Assembly: GCA_025923175.1 (NCBI GenBank)
Contig: JAICGL010000007.1
Span: forward strand, 1-21,828
Direction: 5' to 3'
DNA: 21,828 nucleotides
From: Acidimicrobiia bacterium
GTDB lineage: Bacteria > Actinomycetota > Acidimicrobiia > IMCC26256 > BP-133
Of this stretch, positions 14,434 through 21,817 are shown in pieces. The notes beneath the pieces were generated by a model. It was not told the origin of the DNA and ran no database searches. It saw nothing but the letters and a program-made list of their open reading frames with translations. Numbering within the stretch: position 1 is the first letter of the stretch; the number at the start of each line of letters is the position of its first letter. The translations under genes were made by a program, and so were the position numbers.

Positions 14434-14667
14434 ATGTGGCTCAAGATCACGGCTGTCCTGGCCGTAGCGGGAGCCGTCGCCTGGCCGGTCCTTGTCATGC
14501 TGGCAATCGTCGGCGTCATCCCCGCCCAGGCCGTCCTCAACGTGGGCATCGTGACCGCCTTCCTGGCCTACATCTCGATTCGCAGGATCAAGCACGACCG
14601 CGCCATCGCCATGGGCGCCACCCCGCAAGCCGATTCTCCGCAGCCCCCGCCCGAAGAGATGCCCTAG
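14434..14667 (+). CDS. Small two-helix membrane protein, function unknown
   Basis: The protein has 77 residues from the ATG at 14434; a GTG at 14410 would add eight residues, and neither has a clear ribosome site. Two hydrophobic segments are visible, about 4-25 (ITAVLAVAGAVAWPVLVMLAIV) and 30-48 (LNVGIVTAFLAYISI). A short basic stretch (RRIKHDR) and a Pro/Glu-rich tail follow. I do not recognise a family. It is divergent from the BKACE gene. Its TAG stop shares a CTAG tetranucleotide with the stop of the convergent iron permease family gene. Confidence 0.5.
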   Translation: MWLKITAVLAVAGAVAWPVLVMLAIVGVIPAQAVLNVGIVTAFLAYISIRRIKHDRAIAMGATPQADSPQPPPEEMP

Positions 14668-15113
14668 CCGACGCCTCGGCGCTGGGCGGGGGTTCGTCGC
14701 TCCGTGTTCTCTTCGACGTGGGACTTGAAGTCGCGCTCGACGCCTTCGAGATGCTCGTAGCTGGCGTCTTCGACGCGCATCATCTCGTCTTCGGTCTCTT
14801 CGTGGGCGCGGATGATCTCGTCGAGCTTCAGTTGCATGGCGAGGTTGTCGTGGTTCTGCGTGTGCTGAACCATGACCAGCAGGAGCAGCGTCAACACGGG
14901 CAGGCCGGCGACCATGCTGAGCTCCCAGCCGCGGGAGAAGTCGACCATGAACCCGACCGCAACCCACACCAGCACGACTGCCAGTGTGACGGCGACCGCC
15001 CACCACGAGCCGGTGAAGCGGGCAAGCGCCTTGGCGATGACCGCGAAGCGGGGATTCTGCTCGGAGTCCGGCGGGATGTGTTGGTCGCTCACGGCTGACT
15101 CGTACCCGCCCAT
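14664..15113 (-). CDS. Low-affinity iron permease family protein
   Basis: The protein has 149 residues from the ATG at 15113 (a GTG at 15092 is an alternative). Two membrane helices (WWAVAVTLAVVLVWVAVGF and LSMVAGLPVLTLLLLVMV) are followed by QHTQNHDNLAMQLKLDEIIRAH, the family's conserved motif. A Glu-rich helical tail follows. The family is named after yeast Fet4-type transport, but bacterial members are short and their transport activity is not well shown. Convergent with the small membrane protein (shared stop tetranucleotide) and divergent from the VOC gene. Confidence 0.85.
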   Translation of the reverse strand: MGGYESAVSDQHIPPDSEQNPRFAVIAKALARFTGSWWAVAVTLAVVLVWVAVGFMVDFSRGWELSMVAGLPVLTLLLLVMVQHTQNHDNLAMQLKLDEIIRAHEETEDEMMRVEDASYEHLEGVERDFKSHVEENTERRTPAQRRGVG

Positions 15114-15191
15114 GGGTCGCGCCACCCGCACGGGAATTACTTGCGTATGCAATAATGTTGTGATGGGGGACGACAGGGAAGGAGGGGCATC
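15114..15191. promoter_or_regulatory. Divergent promoter region with TTGCGTATGCAA inverted repeat
   Basis: This 78-bp gap separates the iron permease family and VOC genes. At 15141-15152 lies TTGCGTATGCAA (4-bp arms TTGC/GCAA), directly followed by AATAATG, a possible -10 region for the plus strand. GGAAGGAGG just before the GTG at 15192 is a strong ribosome site. The inverted repeat resembles a MarR-type half-site pair, but no regulator of that type is encoded in the window. Confidence 0.35.
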
Positions 15192-15707
15192 GTGCCCATT
15201 ACCCGTTTGAACCATGCCGTCCTGTATGTCCGGGACGTGGAGCGCAGCGTGGCCTTCTATGCCGATGTGCTCGGCTTCCGGGTGCTCAACATCGCTGAAG
15301 GGTTTCGCGGTGCCGCGTTCCTGCAGGCGCCGGGGTCGACCAACGACCACGACCTCGGGCTGTTCGAGATCGGGTCGGACGCAGCGTCCTCAGCGGCGGG
15401 GCGGGGCGGGTCCGTAGGGCTCTACCACCTGGCCTGGGAGGTCGACACGCTGGCGGAGTTGGAGCGGCTGTCGGCACGTCTGTCGGAAGCGGGTGCTCTC
15501 GTCGGCGCGAGCGACCACGGGACGACGAAGAGCCTGTACGGGAAGGATCCCGACGGACTCGAGTTCGAGATCGCCTGGGTCGTCCCGGCTGACCAGATCG
15601 ATGACGGCGCCATCGAGGGCCGGAAGCGGATCGGCCGCCTCGACCTGGAGCGGGAGCTGGCCCGCTATGGCGCCGAGACCAGAGGCGGCGTCGGCATCTC
15701 CCACTGA
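15192..15707 (+). CDS. VOC superfamily metalloenzyme (glyoxalase / extradiol dioxygenase-like)
   Basis: The protein has 171 residues. It starts at GTG 15192, supported by an AGGAGG ribosome site. Two beta-alpha-beta-beta-beta modules are visible: ITRLNHAVLYVRDVERSVAFYADVLGFRV and, from about residue 76, LYHLAWEVDTLAELERLSARL. Likely metal ligands are H8, H79 and E126 in DPDGLEFEI, the set used by glyoxalase I and type I extradiol dioxygenases. The wording of the motifs is closest to catechol-2,3-dioxygenase-like proteins, but substrate and reaction remain open. Its 3' end overlaps the convergent gene by 43 bp. Confidence 0.88.
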   Translation: MPITRLNHAVLYVRDVERSVAFYADVLGFRVLNIAEGFRGAAFLQAPGSTNDHDLGLFEIGSDAASSAAGRGGSVGLYHLAWEVDTLAELERLSARLSEAGALVGASDHGTTKSLYGKDPDGLEFEIAWVVPADQIDDGAIEGRKRIGRLDLERELARYGAETRGGVGISH

Positions 15708-16129
15708 GTAGCGCCGAGCACCGGGTCGATCCGGGTGAAAGCCGGCGCCGGCCGGCACAGGTCCCCCACGGACACCACGGCGACCCGCGCCGCCGGGCGA
15801 CCCAGATCCTCGAGTAGCGCCAGGGCCATGGCCTCCAGCAGATCAGGCGCCGTCGCGCCCCGTTGAGAACGAGCGCCCGGCTGGACGTCCTCAACCCCCA
15901 GCAGGACGGAGGCGTCCGGTCCGAGGCGCCCTGCCACGGCAGCGAGCGTGTCGATGCGGCACACCAGCCCATCAGCACATGGCAGCTGGAGGTAGCAGTC
16001 GAACGGGCCGCCCGGCGGGGGCGGCGACGCCGGCGGCTCCCAGGTGACGACGTTGAAGCCTGTGCGGGCGAGGGCCGTGGCCGCCGGGCGGAGATAGGGG
16101 CGGGAACCGGTGACGAGGGCGAGGGCCAT
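15665..16129 (-). CDS. Unassigned protein, possibly a degenerate Rossmann-fold domain
   Basis: The protein has 154 residues from the ATG at 16129, 6 bp after the stop of the ACT-domain gene, so the two are almost certainly co-transcribed. The start ALALVTGSRPYLRPAATALARTGFNVVTWEP looks like the first beta-alpha-beta of a short-chain dehydrogenase, but the glycine-rich TGxxxGxG motif is broken and no YxxxK site is present. Later segments (IDTLAAVAGRLGPDASVLLGV, DLLEAMALALLEDLGRPAARVAVVSVGDL) fit an alternating alpha/beta fold. I do not recognise the family; catalysis is not supported. The 43-bp 3' overlap with the VOC gene is long for convergent genes. Confidence 0.6.
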   Translation of the reverse strand: MALALVTGSRPYLRPAATALARTGFNVVTWEPPASPPPPGGPFDCYLQLPCADGLVCRIDTLAAVAGRLGPDASVLLGVEDVQPGARSQRGATAPDLLEAMALALLEDLGRPAARVAVVSVGDLCRPAPAFTRIDPVLGATQWEMPTPPLVSAP

Positions 16130-16135
16130 AAGTGC

Positions 16136-16816
16136 CTAGGTGGTGATGGCCCCGACTGGGTCTCGGGGCAGCGGAGGAACAGGGACGGCGGACGGGTCGA
16201 GGCGGCGCCAGACGTGGTCGGCGATGCGGGCCAGGGCCTGGAGCTGGGCCCGTTCCCGCTCCCGGAACTCATTGCCGGTGCGGCCGACCAGGAGCACCGC
16301 CCCCACGACGGGAAGGGGAGCGGCGGCGAGGTCGTCGGGACCGGTCAGGCCCGAGGCCACCGCGGGTGACGATGTGGCGCCCGCGGCCAGGGCGACGAGG
16401 TAGGCGTCGGCCGGCGGGTTGCCGTAGGCGGCGAGGACCTGCTCGCCGTGCATGACGGCCACCCAGTCGGCCTGGAAGCCGGAGCCGGCGTAGGTGGCGA
16501 GGGAACGCTGGAGCGTGGTGACGTCGTCGGCCTCGCAGACGAGCGCCACGGAGATCAAGGCGTCGAGCCGGGGGTCGGGGAAGTGGCTGACGACGGTGAC
16601 GTGCTCGACACGGCACCCGTCCACCTCTTCGACCTCCCGGACGAGGAGCGGGAGCAGCTCGGCGTCGGAGAGGACCACGCCGAACTCGTCAATGGCGACG
16701 CCGTCGTTGCGCTCGAGGACGTCGATGCCCACGATGTCGCCCCGCACCGCGCCGATGCGAGAGGCGACGGCGCCGAGGGCTCCGGGCCGGTCGTGCAGCC
16801 ACACGCGCAGGAGCAC
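16136..16816 (-). CDS. ACT-domain protein with C-terminal GAF-like region
   Basis: I chose the GTG at 16816 (226 residues) because AGGAG lies 8 nt upstream; an in-frame ATG at 16852 would add 12 residues without a ribosome site. The N-terminus LLRVWLHDRPGALGAVASRIGAVRGDIVGIDVLE is a typical ACT domain with the ligand-binding DRPG turn. A second ACT-like unit may follow (VEHVTVVSHFPDPRLDALISVA). From about residue 95 comes a GAF-like part (WVAVMHGEQVLAAYGN, PLPVVGAVLLVGRTGNEFRERERAQLQALARIADHVWRRL). ACT domains bind amino acids, so an allosteric sensor is likely. The downstream partner is the Rossmann-like protein. Confidence 0.75.
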   Translation of the reverse strand: MLLRVWLHDRPGALGAVASRIGAVRGDIVGIDVLERNDGVAIDEFGVVLSDAELLPLLVREVEEVDGCRVEHVTVVSHFPDPRLDALISVALVCEADDVTTLQRSLATYAGSGFQADWVAVMHGEQVLAAYGNPPADAYLVALAAGATSSPAVASGLTGPDDLAAAPLPVVGAVLLVGRTGNEFRERERAQLQALARIADHVWRRLDPSAVPVPPLPRDPVGAITT

Positions 16817-16994
16817 GCAGGCCGCTCCTACAGAAGTTCCTGCTCCACTCATCGAGGCGATGGTCCGCCCGCAACGTTCCTGCTTCGTCACCGGCTTGTG
16901 AACATCAGATGAACCAGCCCAGGTCAGGGGCGGTCCTTCAGCCGGCCGAGGGGGTATCCCCGAAGTTGAGTAAGGGTCGTGGTACACGTACCAG
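16817..16994. promoter_or_regulatory. Divergent intergenic region with a 14-nt palindrome at the nuclease-gene start
   Basis: This 178-bp region separates the ACT-protein and Mrr-like genes. At 16980-16993 there is TGGTAC-AC-GTACCA, a perfect inverted repeat ending one base before the GTG start at 16995. GGGG-TAT-CCCC lies about 20 nt further upstream. Neither strand shows a convincing -35/-10 pair. The palindrome could be an operator, or a small hairpin affecting initiation. Confidence 0.3.
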
Positions 16995-18035
16995 GTGGCG
17001 GACGACGGGGGGGCAAACGTTTCGGGCGCAGGTGCCCGCACCATCCGCTCTCCCGACGACGCCGAGCAGGTCGCCGCGGAGTGGATGCGCCATCTCGGCT
17101 TCGAGGACGCACGCTGCACCGGCGCCGGCACCGACGGGGGCGTCGACGTCCGCAGCCGGGAGGCCGTCGCCCAGGTCAAGGCCCAGCTGACGCCGGTAGG
17201 GCGCCCGGAGCTCCAGGCCCTCTACGGCGTCGCCCGCAGCGAGGGCCGCCAGTCGCTGTTCTTCAGCCTCATGAGCTACACGGCGGCGGCGCTGACCTGG
17301 GCCGACGAGGTCGGGATGCCGCTGTTCCGGTTCGACCACGCCGGCCTGGTCGAGCCCGTCAATGTCTCCGCCGAGGCGCTCCTGGTCGCCGCGGGTGGGC
17401 CCGGCGTCCTGCTTCCCCCGGCGTGGGAGATCCGGCTTTCGGATCGGGCCGGGCGGGCGGCGATCGCCCGGGAGCGGCGGGGGCTGCTCTTCGCCGAGCG
17501 GGTCGCGCTGGCCGGTCTCGGGTGGATCTGGGTGCAACTCGTGCGGCTCGACTACACCGCCGCTACCCGCCGGGCGGTCGCCCACCGGTCGACGACGCTG
17601 GCCTTCGACCTGGTGAGCGGGGCGCCATTCCCCTGGCCGGGCAGCGATCCAGTGGCCCCCGGCAAGGGCAAAATCGGCCAAACGGTTGGCGAGAAGGGGC
17701 CTTTTGCGGCCACCATGGAGACAGCCGCCATTCTCCGGCAGATCACCGACACGTGGGAGAAGATGGAGGCGGTCACCCGGGAAGCCGTCATCGAACGGCA
17801 CCGGGCGGCGCTCGTGCACCTCGGCGTGCCGCCGGAGGCGCTCACCGTCTCGCCGACAGCCGGCGAGCGCGTGCTCGCCCCGGTCTTCGTGGGGTTGCTC
17901 GAACACCGCCGGGACAGCCGGGTTGTGGTGTGCAGTGGGGTCACCGGCGCGTCGCTCGTGGATCTGGCCAGCCATCTGACCAGCCGCTTGCCGGATGCGC
18001 TGGAAGAGATCGTTGGCCGCGTTCGGCGACTATAG
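16995..18035 (+). CDS. Mrr-like restriction-endonuclease-fold protein
   Basis: The protein has 346 residues from GTG 16995; no strong ribosome site is seen. The N-terminal ~110 residues match the Mrr-like PD-(D/E)xK nuclease core: AEQVAAEWMRHLGFEDARCTGAGTDGGVDV with D51, then AVAQVKAQ with the QxK pair Q60/K62, and VGRPELQALYGVA. The rest (about 125-346) contains PAWEIRLSDRAGRAAIARERRG, two helical stretches and a Lys/Gly-rich linker, with no family I know. Mrr-type nucleases usually cut modified foreign DNA, but here no methylase, helicase or other defence gene is nearby. The function could be DNA repair or regulation instead. Confidence 0.75.
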   Translation: MADDGGANVSGAGARTIRSPDDAEQVAAEWMRHLGFEDARCTGAGTDGGVDVRSREAVAQVKAQLTPVGRPELQALYGVARSEGRQSLFFSLMSYTAAALTWADEVGMPLFRFDHAGLVEPVNVSAEALLVAAGGPGVLLPPAWEIRLSDRAGRAAIARERRGLLFAERVALAGLGWIWVQLVRLDYTAATRRAVAHRSTTLAFDLVSGAPFPWPGSDPVAPGKGKIGQTVGEKGPFAATMETAAILRQITDTWEKMEAVTREAVIERHRAALVHLGVPPEALTVSPTAGERVLAPVFVGLLEHRRDSRVVVCSGVTGASLVDLASHLTSRLPDALEEIVGRVRRL

Positions 18036-18088
18036 GGACGGTTTTTGGCCGCCGTGCCGGTAGGCTGGCGGGCGAGAGGAGACTAGGC

Positions 18089-18376
18089 ATGGCGACACAA
18101 CGCACGAGCTTCACCAAGCTCCAACGGGACCGGGCCAAGAAGGCCAAGGCTGCCGCCAAGCGCGAGAAGCGGCTGGAGCGTTCCGCCGAGGCCAAGGAAA
18201 ACGCCGCTGCCGATGACTCCGAGACGTCCACCGAAAACCCCGAAGGCCCCATCTCGGCGGCCGAGCTGCTCCAGGAGATCGAGGTCACGCACCAGCGCTT
18301 CGAGGCCAAGCTGATGACCTACGAGGAGTACGAGGAGAAGAAGGCGGAGCTGCTCTCCCGTCTCCCGATCGACTGA
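18089..18376 (+). CDS. Small basic/acidic protein with a SHOCT-like C-terminus
   Basis: The protein has 95 residues from the ATG at 18089, with AGGAG about 9 nt upstream. The first ~32 residues are very basic (KKAKAAAKREKRLERS), followed by an acidic Ser/Thr linker. The last ~35 residues, LLQEIEVTHQRFEAKLMTYEEYEEKKAELLSRL, resemble the SHOCT helical hairpin (L..G.IT.EEYE.KKAELL..L) seen at the ends of many bacterial proteins. It may be a small nucleic-acid or scaffold protein; nothing more can be said. It ends 3 bp before the stop codon of the convergent mannosidase gene. Confidence 0.7.
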   Translation: MATQRTSFTKLQRDRAKKAKAAAKREKRLERSAEAKENAAADDSETSTENPEGPISAAELLQEIEVTHQRFEAKLMTYEEYEEKKAELLSRLPID

Positions 18377-18379
18377 CGT

Positions 18380-21300
18380 TCAGGGCAGCAACCGGAGCGT
18401 GACGAGCTCGAACGGGCGAACCGTCAGCTCGATGGCGCCGTCGTCGGCGACCGGAACCTCGGCACCGTCCCGCTCGAGCAGGTCGGTGCGGACGGCCGCC
18501 GTGCAGACCACACCGGGTACCAGCCGGACCCGGCGGCGACCGCCGAGCGCCTCGTAGCCCCGCACGATGAGACCCCGACCGTCGTCGGCGGCCTTGACCG
18601 TCTCGACGACAAAGCCGCCCGGGGCCGGGGGTTCGGGGGTGTCCCCCGGAGACGCAGTGGGGGCGTCCCCCGGAGAAACAGCGGTGGCCCGGATGAGAGA
18701 CAGCGCCGCCGGACGCTGCCCGGCCGACGCCGCAGCCGGTCCGGGGGTGCGGACCTGCAAAGGAGCGCCCAGGGCGTAGCCGGCGGCGATCACCGGAACC
18801 AGGTCCCCGCCGTGGGGCAGGAGGGCGTAGGTGAAGTGGTGCCGGCCCCGGTCGCACAGAGGATCGGGCGCGGTCGGGGCTCGCAGCAGCGACAGCCGCA
18901 TCGTGTGACCCCGGACGTCGTAGCCGTACTTGCAGTCGTTGAGCAGAGCGACGCCGAACCCGGCTTCCGACAGCTCGGCCCAGCGCTGGGCGCAGACCTC
19001 GAAGCGGGCCTGCTCGAAAGCGGTGTTGGCGTGGGTCGGCCGGGCCAGGTGGCCGAACTGGATCTCGAAGCGGGCGGCGGGGGCGTGCACCGCGACCGGG
19101 AACGCCACCTTCAAGAACTTGTGGTCCTCGTGCCAGTCGACGTCGGTCACGAAGTCCACCCGCCGTGACCCGGCCGTCAGCACCATCGTCTGGTCGATCA
19201 CCGACTCGCTGAAGCAGCGCCGGAACCGCACCGCGCCGCGCAACCCCCCGCCCGACACAATCTCAATCTCGACGGGTGCAGTGAGTGCATCGCCGACGAG
19301 ATCGGTGACGTGGTCCAGGTAGTCACGATCGACGTCCCAGGCGTCGTAGTCCTTCGGTCGGTCCTCGTGGAGCTGGAACAGGTTCCCGAAGGCTCCATCG
19401 GCCAGCACCTCCCGGCCGTGGTCGAGATCGAAGACCCGGGTGAGCGAGCCGTCGCTGTTCCACTCGAGCCGAAGGTGCTCGTTGGTGATCCATCCGTCGC
19501 CGACGGATACCTGATGCGACAGTGGATCGCCGTTGCCGTCGACTGTCGTCCAACCCAACGGCGGGACGTCGACGAGACGGGGACGGCCCGCAATGTCCAC
19601 GACCTCGCTCCGGGCGAAGGGCGTCGGGTTGAAAACCACAGCCGGCTCGGTGAACCCGCTGGTGTCCACCGACTCCGCGATCGCATCGAGGGCGTCGGCG
19701 GCCAGCGCATCGGCTCGGTGCTGCACTTCGGCCAGCTGCGCCTCGGCTTCCTCGGTCACCCAGCGGATCGACGAGCCGGGAAGGATGTCGTGGAACTGGT
19801 TGGTGAGCAGCAGCCGCCAGGTCGCGTCCAGCTCGTCGCGCACCTCGGGGGCGGGGCCGGTGCCGCCTGGACCACATGACGCCGCCGCCGTCCACAGCTC
19901 GGCCGCCTGGAGGGCGGCTTCGCCCTTGCGGTTACCCCGCTTGATGCCCGCCTGGCTGGTGAATGTGCCCCGGTGCTTCTCCAGGTAGAGGTCGCCAGCC
20001 CACACCGGCAGCGGCACCGGGTCGGCCTCCACGGCGGCGAAGAAGGCCGCTGGCGGCTCGAGGGCCACGGTGGGGGCGCCGTCGAGATCGTTGACCCGCC
20101 GGGCCGCCTCGAGCATCTCCCTGGTCGGACCGCCACCGCCGTCGCCGTGGCCGTACGGGTAGATCGAGCGGGCCGCACGGGCGCTGCGGAACAGTTGCCG
20201 CAGCGACATGACCCCGTTGTAGGTGTCGGCCGGCGGGAAGTGGGCCCGCACCCGGGTGCCGTCGACTCCCTCCCACCAGAAGGTGTGGAACGGGAAGGGG
20301 TTGGTCTCGTTCCACGACAGCTTCTGGGAGATGAACCAGTCGACTCCGGCGGCGGCCATGATCTGGGGAAGCGCGGCGGTGTAGCCAAAGGCGTCGGGCA
20401 GCCACAGCTCACGGCAGTCCACACCGAACCGGTCGGCGAAGTACCGCTTGCCGAACACGACCTGACGGACGAGCGCCTCTCCCGACGCCAGGTTGCAGTC
20501 GGCCTCGACCCACATCCCGCCCACCGGCACGAACTGGCCTGTGCGCACCCGCTCGGCGATGCGGGCGAACAGGTCGGGGTAGCGCTCCTCGATCCAGGCC
20601 AGGTGCTGGGCGGCCGAGCACACGAAGCGGTACTCCGGAAAGTCCTCCATCAACGACACGGCGGTGGCGAAGGTGCGGGCGCATTTGCGGACGGTCTCCC
20701 GCAGCGGCCACAGCCATGCCGTGTCGATGTGGGCGTGGCCCACGGCCGAGACCCGCGCTGGAGTGACGCCCGTCTCGTCGGCACTGCGAGCGGGCCCGGC
20801 GATTGCGGCGTGCCCGTTGGTGGCGGCGGGGAGGTGACCGACTGCACCGTGCCCGTTGGTGACTGCTCGAGCGCCGAACAACGGCGCCAGGGCGGCGCGG
20901 GCGCCGGCGGCTGAACCAGCGACGTCGCCCGGATCGATCGCGGCACAGACGGCTGCGAGCGCAGCGTGGGTCTCTGCGGCGGCAGTCGAACCGGCCTCCT
21001 GGTGGGCGGCCAGCCCGATGGCCAGGCGGAGGTCGACGGCCAGGGCCCCGACCTCCGGGCGGCGTACCGCCAGTTCGGCCCGGCTGAGGATGAACCCGGG
21101 TTGCCCGCCGGGGTCGGGCCGCAGCTCCGGCCAGTCGAAGCCGGCCATCCGGTCCTCGGGAGTGGTCGGGTTGGCGGCCGCCTCGACGTAGAGGTCCACC
21201 GCGTCGCCGCCGGTGGCGCAGCCGGTGAGTGTGACGGCGGCGTGCTGGAACGACAGGCCGGCGAGCGCCCGGGGCCGGGGGTTCGGGGGTGTCCCCCGGA

Positions 21301-21703
21301 GAAACAGTGGGGGTGTCCCCCGCGAAGACAGCGGGTTCCCGCCTTCCGCCGAGAAGATCAGGAACTCGCCGCCCCCGACGGTGGTGCCGACCCGGGTCGC
21401 CCCGAACCGCAGCACCACCTCGTGACCGGCCCACGCCGCCGGGATCCGGCCCTGGAGGCGGAACCACGTGGTGCCCCAGCGGGGCCCCCACGCGTCGCCG
21501 ACGGCGAATGGCTCGAAGGGACGCTGCAGCGCCTCGGACGGGCTGATCGGCTCGCCGGGCAGGTGGTGGGCGGAGATGGCCAGCGTCTCGCCGGGCCCGA
21601 ACACCGCGGGTTCGACGACGCCGAGGAGCAGCTGGCGCGCCCGTTCCCGCACCGACTCGTCGGTGCCGGCGTCGTCCGTGGTGGCCCGCGTCCACTCCGT
21701 CAC
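18380..21703 (-). CDS. GH38 family alpha-mannosidase
   Basis: The protein has 1107 residues from the GTG at 21703, which has AGGAG 6 nt upstream; a TTG at 21709 abuts that site and is less likely. After an N-terminal beta domain (about 1-230) comes the GH38 catalytic domain with GHAHIDTAWLWPL (metal ligands H325 and D327), GGMWVEADCNLASGE, the nucleophile D437 in WLPDAFGY, and YGHGDGG (H519, D521). A helical middle domain and large beta-sandwich C-terminal part follow. The family hydrolyses alpha-mannosides retentively with a divalent metal, here probably in the cytoplasm because no signal peptide is seen. Odd features are two Pro/Gly-rich inserts encoded by the same GC-rich DNA repeat, and a low-complexity TNGH-containing linker at about 275-315. 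Confidence 0.93.
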   Translation of the reverse strand: MTEWTRATTDDAGTDESVRERARQLLLGVVEPAVFGPGETLAISAHHLPGEPISPSEALQRPFEPFAVGDAWGPRWGTTWFRLQGRIPAAWAGHEVVLRFGATRVGTTVGGGEFLIFSAEGGNPLSSRGTPPLFLRGTPPNPRPRALAGLSFQHAAVTLTGCATGGDAVDLYVEAAANPTTPEDRMAGFDWPELRPDPGGQPGFILSRAELAVRRPEVGALAVDLRLAIGLAAHQEAGSTAAAETHAALAAVCAAIDPGDVAGSAAGARAALAPLFGARAVTNGHGAVGHLPAATNGHAAIAGPARSADETGVTPARVSAVGHAHIDTAWLWPLRETVRKCARTFATAVSLMEDFPEYRFVCSAAQHLAWIEERYPDLFARIAERVRTGQFVPVGGMWVEADCNLASGEALVRQVVFGKRYFADRFGVDCRELWLPDAFGYTAALPQIMAAAGVDWFISQKLSWNETNPFPFHTFWWEGVDGTRVRAHFPPADTYNGVMSLRQLFRSARAARSIYPYGHGDGGGGPTREMLEAARRVNDLDGAPTVALEPPAAFFAAVEADPVPLPVWAGDLYLEKHRGTFTSQAGIKRGNRKGEAALQAAELWTAAASCGPGGTGPAPEVRDELDATWRLLLTNQFHDILPGSSIRWVTEEAEAQLAEVQHRADALAADALDAIAESVDTSGFTEPAVVFNPTPFARSEVVDIAGRPRLVDVPPLGWTTVDGNGDPLSHQVSVGDGWITNEHLRLEWNSDGSLTRVFDLDHGREVLADGAFGNLFQLHEDRPKDYDAWDVDRDYLDHVTDLVGDALTAPVEIEIVSGGGLRGAVRFRRCFSESVIDQTMVLTAGSRRVDFVTDVDWHEDHKFLKVAFPVAVHAPAARFEIQFGHLARPTHANTAFEQARFEVCAQRWAELSEAGFGVALLNDCKYGYDVRGHTMRLSLLRAPTAPDPLCDRGRHHFTYALLPHGGDLVPVIAAGYALGAPLQVRTPGPAAASAGQRPAALSLIRATAVSPGDAPTASPGDTPEPPAPGGFVVETVKAADDGRGLIVRGYEALGGRRRVRLVPGVVCTAAVRTDLLERDGAEVPVADDGAIELTVRPFELVTLRLLP
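18616..18684. repeat. GC-rich repeat element, copy A (within mannosidase gene, C-terminal region)
   Basis: The first 37 nt are identical to copy B at 21266-21302, and the rest differ at only a few positions. It contains two ~24-nt tandem units of the form GGGGGYGTCCCCCGGAGA followed by M-R-CAGY; each unit can form a GGGGG/CCCCC hairpin. In the mannosidase frame this copy encodes AVSPGDAPTASPGDTPEPPA, a loop-like insert. Confidence 0.75.
21266..21334. repeat. GC-rich repeat element, copy B (within mannosidase gene, N-terminal region)
   Basis: Near-identical to copy A, in the same orientation about 2.65 kb away. Here it is read in another frame and gives NPLSSRGTPPLFLRGTPPNP. The alternative frame of this copy would give the GDTPTVSPGDTPEPPAPG sequence seen in copy A. 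This indicates a DNA-level repeat that entered the gene twice, not a duplicated protein motif. Confidence 0.75.
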
Positions 21704-21784
21704 AAGCAACTCCTCGTCAGCGCACGCGCTAAGTAAAGCTCAATTTCGCCGTGGTGCGGGGCCGAACCCCCTTTGTAAACAGGA

Positions 21785-21817
21785 GGAGGCCCACCCCGCG
21801 TCCGGGGGCGGGCCTCC
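21785..21817. terminator. Strong GC hairpin near the right edge
   Basis: Arms GGAGGCCC (21785-21792) and GGGCCTCC (21810-21817) pair perfectly, and a CCCC/GGGG inner stem follows after one mismatch. On the minus strand the hairpin is followed by TCCTGTTT, a short T-containing tail, so it probably ends transcription of a gene entering from the right, upstream of the mannosidase promoter. The region 21704-21784 otherwise shows only AGCGC-AC-GCGCT and GGGG/CCCC inverted repeats, with no gene. Confidence 0.55.

Noticed and set aside
18616..18684. Tandem 24-nt GC-rich units considered as a CRISPR-like array
   Set aside because: Only two contiguous units with no spacers, no cas genes, and the sequence is translated within the mannosidase.
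20409..21695. 428-codon minus-strand frame inside the mannosidase gene
   Set aside because: Same-strand shadow of the GH38 gene, Arg-rich. It is useful only for showing the alternative frame of the GC-rich repeat.
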